Shown here piece by piece: positions 58,076 through 64,000 of a DNA stretch of 64,000 nucleotides. Location of the stretch: NCBI RefSeq assembly GCF_036067295.1, contig NZ_CP107954.1, forward strand, positions 620,001 through 684,000, read 5' to 3'. The notes under the pieces were generated by a model. That model was not told where the DNA came from, searched no databases, and saw only the letters and a program-made list of their open reading frames with translations. This DNA comes from Kribbella sp. NBC_00382 (lineage in GTDB: Bacteria > Actinomycetota > Actinomycetes > Propionibacteriales > Kribbellaceae). How positions within the stretch are numbered: position 1 is the stretch's first letter; each line of letters starts with the position of its first letter. A program made the translations under genes and the position numbers.

Positions 58076-58615
58076 TCACAGATGCGTGCGGACCACCCGC
58101 ACTCTGGTGCCGACGAGCGGTGACAGGTCGGCGATGAACTCGTCGCGCAGATTCCAGTTGTTGAAGCAGACGCCGAAGTTGGCGACGTAGAAGGTCCACC
58201 TGCCCGGCCAGTCGCCCAGCGGCGTCACGACACCGCACACGACGCACTGCAGCGTCGGCTCGGGCCCCGAGAACCACACCTCGGCCAAGGCGGCATGCGC
58301 ATCCTCGTCGGCGTCACTCCCACACTCCGGGCAGGTGGGTGGCGTGTAGTTCCCCATCGGATGGTGCACCGTCCGGCCCACCTCCAGATCGATCCCGCAA
58401 TTGCTCATCGTGAGGATGTGGCCCTCGGGGTCCTCGTCGGCCAGCCTGTACTGCGGTCCTGCGGCGAGCTCGCTCGGATGCATGAGCTTGTCCCGTTGGC
58501 TGTTGACCTGGGCGCTGCCGCGATCGAGCAGCCACTGCCGAACCCGGGCAGCCCTGGCAGGCGCCTCCTCCTCGGACACAGCGAGGTCGACCAGGGTGAT
58601 GAAGTTGTCGCTCAC
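58076..58615 (-). CDS. Hypothetical protein with two CxxC knuckles
   Basis: A 179-residue protein. The C-terminal half contains two CxxC pairs (CPECG and CVVCG) that look like a zinc ribbon, followed by WTFYVANFGVCFNNWNLRDEFIADLSPLVGTRVRVVRTHL. The N-terminal half is acidic and helical (DLAVSEEEAPARAARVRQWLLD). It starts with GTG, overlapping the uracil-DNA glycosylase stop by 4 bp, so it is co-translated with that gene. No known family is recognised. Confidence 0.65.
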   Translation of the reverse strand: MSDNFITLVDLAVSEEEAPARAARVRQWLLDRGSAQVNSQRDKLMHPSELAAGPQYRLADEDPEGHILTMSNCGIDLEVGRTVHHPMGNYTPPTCPECGSDADEDAHAALAEVWFSGPEPTLQCVVCGVVTPLGDWPGRWTFYVANFGVCFNNWNLRDEFIADLSPLVGTRVRVVRTHL

Positions 58616-59442
58616 AGGCCTCCGATCGCCTTGGCCCTGGCCAGGACGGCGTCTGTCATGGGTTCGGTGAGTTTGCCGGTGAAGGTGTTCTGCTGGCTGG
58701 GGTGGAAGCAGCCGAGGACGGTGACTTCGCCGTACGGGCCTGGTACTACGTACTCCACCGCGTGCCCGAATTTCGGGCGTGGGGACGGCACCGCGCCGCC
58801 GACGGCTTGCAGGGCGTTCAGCAGGACGTCGAAGCCGAATTTGCCCAGGCAGACGATCGCGCGGGTCGAAGGGAGGACCAGCTCCAACTCGGCATGAAAC
58901 CACGGAGCGCAGGTGTCGCGTTCCTCCGGCGTCGGCTTGTTGGCGGGTGGCGCGCAGCGGACGGCGGCCATCATCCGGGCGCCGATGAGCCGCAGCCCGT
59001 CGCCGGCGTGCTCGCTAGTCGGTTGATTAGCCAACCCGACGCGATAGAGCGAGGCGAAGAGCCAGTCGCCCGAGCGGTCGCCGGTGAAGACCCGGCCGGT
59101 GCGGTTGCCGCCGTGGGCAGCGGGGGCCAGTCCGGCGATCAGGATTCGCGGCGAAGGATCGCCCCAGCCGGCGATCGGGCGGCCCCAGTACGGCTGGTCG
59201 GCGAAGGACTTTCGCTTGCCTAGGGCAACATCTTCGCGCCACTCGACCAGCCGGGGACACGCACGACAGACGGACACCCTGGCGTCGAGTTCCGCCAGGT
59301 CGTCCGTCCGTGCGAGCTTGAGGACTTCCGCCGCGTCGTGGGCGACCGGAGTACTGCCGGCCGCCGGATCCTCGGGCCAGCCGGTGCCCGGTGGTACCGG
59401 GCTCTCGTACAGCTTCCCGGTCAACGGGTGCGGCAGCTTCAT
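58612..59442 (-). CDS. Family 5 uracil-DNA glycosylase (UdgB type)
   Basis: A 276-residue uracil-DNA glycosylase. Family motif 1 is GLAPAAHGGNRTGRVFTGD and motif 3 is HPSQQNTFTG. Four cysteines (two in CRACPRLVEWRED, one near VRCAPPANKPTPEERDTCAPW and its partner) match the iron-sulfur cluster of thermostable/family 5 enzymes. It excises uracil and related bases. The downstream gene, encoding a CxxC protein, overlaps by 4 bp. Confidence 0.9.
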   Translation of the reverse strand: MKLPHPLTGKLYESPVPPGTGWPEDPAAGSTPVAHDAAEVLKLARTDDLAELDARVSVCRACPRLVEWREDVALGKRKSFADQPYWGRPIAGWGDPSPRILIAGLAPAAHGGNRTGRVFTGDRSGDWLFASLYRVGLANQPTSEHAGDGLRLIGARMMAAVRCAPPANKPTPEERDTCAPWFHAELELVLPSTRAIVCLGKFGFDVLLNALQAVGGAVPSPRPKFGHAVEYVVPGPYGEVTVLGCFHPSQQNTFTGKLTEPMTDAVLARAKAIGGL

Positions 59443-59460
59443 GCCCTCAGCGTAGAACCG

Positions 59461-60885
59461 TCAGATGACAAGCTCCTCCAGGAGCGGATCCGGCGTCGTC
59501 TTCGTGACCCGGCGAGTGGCCGGGATGGCGAGGGCCAGGACGACCGCAGCCGCCGAGAATGCCGCCAGCAGGTGGAACGTGTCGGTGAAGCCGGACTCAG
59601 CGGGCAGGCCCGAAGGCTGAAGGTGGCCGGTGATGATGGAGCTGGCCACCGCCGTACCGATCGATCCGCCGATGGTGCGGATGTTGGCGTTCATCCCGGT
59701 GGCCGCGCCGGTCTGCTCACGGGGCACGTTCTGCACGATCAGGCTGGTCATCGACGCGTACGCCAACCCGAGCCCCACACCGAAGAGCGCTGTCGAGAGC
59801 GCAAGCTGCCACGGCGAGTCATGCAGCCGCGCGAACAGCAGCGCCGCGACCAGGCTCAGCGCCGAACCCGAGACCACCTGAGTCTTCGCCCCGAAGCGCG
59901 ATGCCAACGCCCCGCTCAGCGAACCAGCGATGGCCATCGTGATCAGCATCGGCAGCATCAGCAGTCCGGCCTGCGACACGCTCGAGCCGAATCCGAAACC
60001 CGCGGCCTTAGGGATCTGTACGAACTGCGGCACGAACGCGTAGACCGCGAACATCGCGGCGCCGAACAGCAACGCCACCAGGTTGGTCGTCCAGACGGCC
60101 GGCAACCGCATCATCCGCATGTCGATCAGCGGGTTCTTCGAGCGCAGCTCGACGGTGATCCAGCTGGCCAGCAGCACGGCGGCTGCGACGAACAGGCCGA
60201 CGGTACGGGCGGATCCCCAGCCCCAGGACCGGCCGATGCTCAAGGGCAGCAACAACGCGATCAGCCAGCCGGAGAGGAGGAGGGCGGCGAGCCAGTCGAT
60301 CCGGCCGGGCACCCGATTCGGCGACTCAGGGATGTACCGGCGTACCAGCACCGCGGCGGTCGTGACGACGGCGAGCGGGATCCAGAACAGCCAGCGCCAA
60401 CCGAGCGCCTCCACGATCGGTCCGGCCAGTACGATCCCGAGCCCACCGCCGACCGCGATCACCGACGACACCAGGCCGACCACGGACGGGACCCGCTCAG
60501 CGGGGAACTCGTCGCGGATGATGCCGAACGACAGCGGGAAGACCGCCGCGCCGAGGCCCTGGACCACCCGGGCCGCGATCAGTACGCCGATGTTCGGCGC
60601 GATCGCCGCGAGCAGGCAACCGATCGCGAGGGCGACCAGGCCGGCGAGCAGAGTGCGCTCCTTGCCGACCATGTCGCCGACCCGGCCGAGCAGCGGGGTC
60701 GATACGGAAACCGAGAGGAGCAGGGCGGTGAACACCCAGGTGACGAGGGCTGGAGTGGTGTGCAGGTCGCGCTGGATCAGCGGCAGTGCCGGGGTCACCA
60801 GCGACTGCAGCATGGAGAAAGCAGCCACGACGGTCGCCAGCACGGCCAGCGTCGTTCGTGGAGAGGTATGCCTGATTCTGGGCAT
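59461..60885 (-). CDS. MFS drug-type exporter (DHA2-like)
   Basis: A 474-residue major facilitator with about 14 helices. The motif-A region is LLGRVGDMVGKERTLL and the N-terminal helix motif is PALPLIQRDLHTTPALVTWVFTALLLS. The length and helix count fit the DHA2 multidrug group. The GAAGGA precedes the ATG at 60885; an upstream extension is rejected. It is divergent from a TetR regulator with two palindromic sites in between. It probably exports a drug or toxic metabolite recognised by the TetR. Confidence 0.88.
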   Translation of the reverse strand: MPRIRHTSPRTTLAVLATVVAAFSMLQSLVTPALPLIQRDLHTTPALVTWVFTALLLSVSVSTPLLGRVGDMVGKERTLLAGLVALAIGCLLAAIAPNIGVLIAARVVQGLGAAVFPLSFGIIRDEFPAERVPSVVGLVSSVIAVGGGLGIVLAGPIVEALGWRWLFWIPLAVVTTAAVLVRRYIPESPNRVPGRIDWLAALLLSGWLIALLLPLSIGRSWGWGSARTVGLFVAAAVLLASWITVELRSKNPLIDMRMMRLPAVWTTNLVALLFGAAMFAVYAFVPQFVQIPKAAGFGFGSSVSQAGLLMLPMLITMAIAGSLSGALASRFGAKTQVVSGSALSLVAALLFARLHDSPWQLALSTALFGVGLGLAYASMTSLIVQNVPREQTGAATGMNANIRTIGGSIGTAVASSIITGHLQPSGLPAESGFTDTFHLLAAFSAAAVVLALAIPATRRVTKTTPDPLLEELVI

Positions 60886-60933
60886 GCGGAAGTCCTTCGA
60901 GAGGGTGTGAGCGTGCCCCGATCTGCTAAAGTC

Positions 60934-60967
60934 GAGGTATGCCTCCACTATAACGGAGGAGGGCCTC
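60934..60967. promoter_or_regulatory. Two TetR operator sites, 22 bp apart
   Basis: GAGG-N4-CCTC occurs at 60934-60945 and 60956-60967. The centres are 22 bp apart, two helical turns, so two dimers could bind on one face. TATAAC between them could be a -10 box. The site lies between the MFS exporter and TetR starts. Confidence 0.65.
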
Positions 60968-60993
60968 CGGTTCTAGTGGATAGGGTGGTTGGG

Positions 60994-61572
60994 GTGACTG
61001 AGACCACAAACGCGCGTGGCAGCCTGGGCGTCGCGATCAAGCGCCCGCACCGGGCGGACGCCCGCCGCAACTTCGACGCCCTGCTGGCCGCCGCCCGGGA
61101 TGCCTTCGCCGAGCACGGCTCCGGGGCCTCGCTGGAGGACATCGCCCGGCGGGCAGGCGTCGGCATCGGGACGCTCTACCGGAACTTCCCGACCCGCCAG
61201 GACCTCTTCGACGCCGTCTACTTCGGCGAGATCGAGGAGCTGTGCCAGGCCGCGGACGAGGTCGCCGACCTGCTGCCGTGGGAGGCGCTCGAGACCTGGC
61301 TGCAGCGCTTCGTCGGGTACGCCGCCACCAAGCGCGCGATCTACGAGGAGCTGAACCGCGACTCGGACCTGTTCCGCACCGCCCGCGAGGCGATGTACGA
61401 CGCCGGCCAGCCTCTCTTCGACCACGCCCAGGCCTCCGGCGCCATCCGCCCCGACACCAACTTCGACGACGTCCTCCGCATGGTCAGCGGCCTCACCGCC
61501 GCCGGCTTCGTAGACGAATCCCAACGCACCCGAGTCCTCAACCTAGCCCTAGACGGCCTCCGCCCCCGCTAG
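60994..61572 (+). CDS. TetR-family regulator of the MFS exporter
   Basis: A 192-residue TetR repressor. The helix-turn-helix is RRNFDALLAAARDAFAEHGSGASLEDIARRAGVGIGTLYRNFPTRQDLF; the C-terminal ligand domain follows. It is divergent from the MFS exporter, and the intergenic region carries two spaced GAGG-N4-CCTC sites. It starts with GTG; an alternative GTG lies 9 bp upstream. It ends just before the convergent ppx/gppA gene. Confidence 0.88.
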   Translation: MTETTNARGSLGVAIKRPHRADARRNFDALLAAARDAFAEHGSGASLEDIARRAGVGIGTLYRNFPTRQDLFDAVYFGEIEELCQAADEVADLLPWEALETWLQRFVGYAATKRAIYEELNRDSDLFRTAREAMYDAGQPLFDHAQASGAIRPDTNFDDVLRMVSGLTAAGFVDESQRTRVLNLALDGLRPR

Positions 61573-61576
61573 CGCC

Positions 61577-62572
61577 TTACTGGCGGGCGAGGGCTAGGGC
61601 TACTCCGTCGAGGATGTCGTGTTCTGAGACGAGGACGCCGTCGTAATCGAGGCGGTCGTGGAGGCGTTGGAGGATGAGGGCGCCGGCGCCGATGACGTCT
61701 ACCCGGCCGGGGTGGATGGCCGGTACTTCGGAACGCGCCATTCTCGTCGAGCCCATCAGCCACGAGGTGGTGTCGAGCAGCAGGTCGGACGGGATTCGGG
61801 CGTGGTGGATCACGCCTGGGTCGTACTCGGTGAGCTTGAGCGCGACCGCAGCCACCGTCGTCACCGTCCCGGCTACACCGATCAAACACCGTGCCTCCGA
61901 CAGCGGCACGACCGTCGAATCGAGCAACGCGTCGACGTCCTTCGTCGCGGCAGCCATCTCCTCGACCGTCGCGGGGTCGGAGTGCAGGTGCCGCTCCGTC
62001 ATGCGCACAGAGCCCATGTCGAGCGATTCCGACGCCATTACGCCGTCAGCATCGCCCAGTACCAACTCAGTCGACCCGCCACCGATGTCGGCCACCAGGT
62101 ACGGCCCCGGCACCTCCAGCGCCGCCAGCCCGCTCGTCGCGCCCTGGAAGCTCAGCGCGGCCTCCTCGTCACCGGAGATGATGTCCGGCACGACACCAAG
62201 CCGCTCGGAGACGCCAGCGAAGAACTCGTCCCGGTTGCTCACATCCCGAGCCGCCGACGTCGCGACGAACCGCACCCGATCCACCTCGGCGGCGCGAATG
62301 ATCTCGGCGTACTCCGCGCAGGCGGCGAACGTCCGCACCAACGCGTCAGCAGCAAACACTCCAGTGGAGTCGACCCCTTGCCCGAGCCGCACCACCCGCA
62401 TCTGCCGATCAACCTCGACCAGCGAACCGTCGACGTAGTCCGCGATCAGCAACCGGATCGAGTTGGTCCCACAGTCGATCGCCGCAACCCGCACCGACTC
62501 CGCATCATCAGCCGCGTCCGAGTTCGGCGAACCACCAAGTACATATCCTTCAGAGCCGACGTCGTCAGACAC
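61577..62572 (-). CDS. ppx: Exopolyphosphatase / guanosine pentaphosphatase (Ppx/GppA)
   Basis: A 331-residue ASKHA-fold phosphatase. The phosphate-binding signatures are AAIDCGTNSIRLLIAD and YLVADIGGGSTELVLG, with GTVTTVAAVALKLTEYD near the C-terminus. It hydrolyses polyphosphate or pppGpp and may tune the stringent response. The GTG start overlaps the DUF501 stop by 8 bp. The eno-ftsB-DUF501-ppx order is widely conserved in actinobacteria. Confidence 0.92.
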   Translation of the reverse strand: MSDDVGSEGYVLGGSPNSDAADDAESVRVAAIDCGTNSIRLLIADYVDGSLVEVDRQMRVVRLGQGVDSTGVFAADALVRTFAACAEYAEIIRAAEVDRVRFVATSAARDVSNRDEFFAGVSERLGVVPDIISGDEEAALSFQGATSGLAALEVPGPYLVADIGGGSTELVLGDADGVMASESLDMGSVRMTERHLHSDPATVEEMAAATKDVDALLDSTVVPLSEARCLIGVAGTVTTVAAVALKLTEYDPGVIHHARIPSDLLLDTTSWLMGSTRMARSEVPAIHPGRVDVIGAGALILQRLHDRLDYDGVLVSEHDILDGVALALARQ

Positions 62573-63047
62573 AAGGCCCCCGCCGACCCCAGTCAGGGAG
62601 CATGGCCAGCGCCTCGTCACCCAGCGGATTCACCCCAGGCCCAGCAGCCAGTGAATGCCCAACCAACACATGCAGGCACTTCACCCGAGTCGGCATCCCA
62701 CCCGCGCTGATTCCGTCCACCTCAGGCACGTCACCCAGCAACGCGCGCCGCCGCAGATAATCCTCATGCGCCAATCGATACCGACCAGCCAGCTCCTCGT
62801 CCAAAGCCAGCCGGTCCGTCATCTCCTTCATCACGCCCTCCGCCTCCAACCGCCCGATCGCCGAGGCGAGTCGCGGGCAGGTGACGTAGTACGTGGTCGG
62901 GAACGGCGTCCCGTCGGGCAGCCGCGGCTCGGTCTCGACCACATCGGGCAGCCCGCAACCGCAGCGATGCGCGATCGAACGGATCCCGCGGGCGGGGCGG
63001 CCGAGTTGCTCGCTGACGGCCGTAACGTCCTCGGGTGTAACGCTCAC
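62565..63047 (-). CDS. DUF501-family protein
   Basis: A 160-residue conserved actinobacterial protein. Landmarks are LGRPARGIRSIAHRCGCGLPDVVETEPRLPDGTPFPTTYYVTCPRLASAIGRLEAEGVM and GGMPTRVKCLHVLVGHSLAAGPGVNPLGDEAL, with conserved Cys and His. The function is unknown; its fixed place between ftsB and ppx suggests a core role. The GTG start overlaps the ftsB stop by 4 bp. Confidence 0.88.
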   Translation of the reverse strand: MSVTPEDVTAVSEQLGRPARGIRSIAHRCGCGLPDVVETEPRLPDGTPFPTTYYVTCPRLASAIGRLEAEGVMKEMTDRLALDEELAGRYRLAHEDYLRRRALLGDVPEVDGISAGGMPTRVKCLHVLVGHSLAAGPGVNPLGDEALAMLPDWGRRGPCV

Positions 63048-63658
63048 CTGCTGCCTTTCGGTGGTGCGGTCAGTACCGGCTTGGGGGTCGGCTTCGGCGT
63101 GGCCGGTTTGGCCGGCGCGGGCGGATTGCCGGCACCCTCGACGCTCCCCCACAGCTTCGTGTACCAGGTCGGCTTCTGCGGATCCGCGTGCGGATCGGCC
63201 GGTCCGGCCGGCTCGGGCGGGGCGCCGACGGGCTTGCCGTCCGCTCCGATCACCCGGTACCCGACCTCGCCCGGCATCACCCAGCCGAGCCGTTGCCGGG
63301 CCTGCGCCTTGACGTAGGCGTCGTCGTTCCAGCGCTCGACCTCGTCGCCCAGCTGGTCCACCCGCGTCTCGCGGTCCTTGATCTCCTGCTGCAACGAGCT
63401 GATCTGCTGGTGCTGGTCGAACCAGACCCGCAGGCTCTGCGCGTACGAGACGATCAGCGCACCGAGCACGAGCAGCACGACGGCTGCCCGGCCGGTGAGG
63501 TTGCGCGAACCCCTGGTGCGAGGCGTGCCCGCGCCAGGGGTTCCCGTCGTACGACGTTTCGGCGGCTGGTTGCCGTCCCTTCGGGCAGGCGGGCGCGACT
63601 GGCTACGACTCGTCGGTCGCGAGCCTGGGCGCGCACCTGGATCCCGGCGGGAGGACAT
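63044..63658 (-). CDS. ftsB: FtsB/DivIC-like septum formation initiator
   Basis: A 204-residue cell-division protein. A basic, disordered N-terminal tail (about 50 residues rich in Arg, Pro and Ser) leads to one transmembrane helix (AAVVLLVLGALIVSYAQSL) and a coiled coil (QISSLQQEIKDRETRVDQLGDEVERW). The DivIC motif region VKAQARQRLGWVMPGEVGYRV is intact. A proline-rich C-terminus follows. In actinobacteria it forms part of the divisome with FtsL and FtsQ. It is followed by DUF501 with a 4-bp overlap. Confidence 0.9.
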   Translation of the reverse strand: MSSRRDPGARPGSRPTSRSQSRPPARRDGNQPPKRRTTGTPGAGTPRTRGSRNLTGRAAVVLLVLGALIVSYAQSLRVWFDQHQQISSLQQEIKDRETRVDQLGDEVERWNDDAYVKAQARQRLGWVMPGEVGYRVIGADGKPVGAPPEPAGPADPHADPQKPTWYTKLWGSVEGAGNPPAPAKPATPKPTPKPVLTAPPKGSR

Positions 63659-63676
63659 CTGCCAAGCCTACGTCGG

Positions 63677-64000
<324 letters not shown>

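Noticed and set aside
59338..60993. Long frame joined to the TetR gene
   Set aside because: The upstream part is antisense to the MFS gene; TetR similarity begins at 60994.

Overview
The window is very GC-rich DNA from an actinomycete. The gene order at the right edge (eno, ftsB/divIC, a DUF501 gene, ppx/gppA, all on the minus strand), frequent GTG starts, repeated use of GTAC-containing codons, several DinB-fold proteins and Tat-type signal peptides point to Propionibacteriales, most likely a Kribbella-like organism. The genus is an inference; no rRNA gene is present. The window is dense ordinary chromosome with several accessory modules set into it.

Layout. 0-4 kb: an AI-2E-type permease, an orphan MutL/GlmL-like protein and cystathionine gamma-synthase. 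4-11.3 kb: two hypothetical genes (one with an internal repeat), a TetR regulator, the divergent yczE/yczR pair, msrA, a YCII protein and a methyltransferase. 11.4-14.9 kb: a TerY-P (YegL/YegK/YegI-like) phospho-signalling operon of zinc ribbon, pseudokinase-like kinase, vWA protein and PP2C phosphatase. 15-26 kb: small enzymes, an ArsR/oxidoreductase divergon with a clear operator, a CopB-type metal ATPase behind a CsoR-like palindrome, a nucleotidyltransferase, an APH-fold kinase and a phospholipase D. 26-33 kb: a LacI/secreted glycosidase-like divergon, a berberine-bridge-type flavoenzyme, a LarA-like racemase and a Baeyer-Villiger monooxygenase. 33.4-34.1 kb: two tandem 31-residue single-helix membrane proteins, missed by ordinary gene length cut-offs, with duplicated leaders and a strongly structured spacer. 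34-41 kb: cystathionine beta-synthase, an SGNH hydrolase, Bax-inhibitor-type and other membrane or hypothetical proteins. 41.6-48.7 kb: an accessory stretch with a MITE-like element, DUF4304 and peptidase E genes, purC, a GntR regulator with palindromic operators, an inactive resolvase-like protein, a probable secreted DddA-like deaminase toxin with its Imm1 immunity gene, and tRNA-Leu(UAA). 48.8-49.2 kb: an array of 55-bp repeats, each carrying a G-quadruplex motif. 49.2-56 kb: def and an ACT protein, a NarL-type two-component system, a GH92 mannosidase, and a type II NADH dehydrogenase with a Rex-like operator. 56-64 kb: an AbiE-like type IV toxin-antitoxin pair, a family 5 uracil-DNA glycosylase, an MFS exporter with its TetR regulator, and ppx, DUF501, ftsB and partial eno.

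How they work together. Cystathionine gamma- and beta-synthase (30 kb apart) form a transsulfuration route between homocysteine, cystathionine and cysteine. The TerY-P operon looks like a kinase/phosphatase/vWA switch. The GntR regulator, its operators and the toxin-immunity genes look like one regulated conflict module next to a tRNA. Several regulators sit divergently from the genes they probably control (yczR/yczE, ArsR/MDR, LacI/glycosidase, TetR/MFS), each with a readable operator. All functions are read from sequence motifs; no database search was run.
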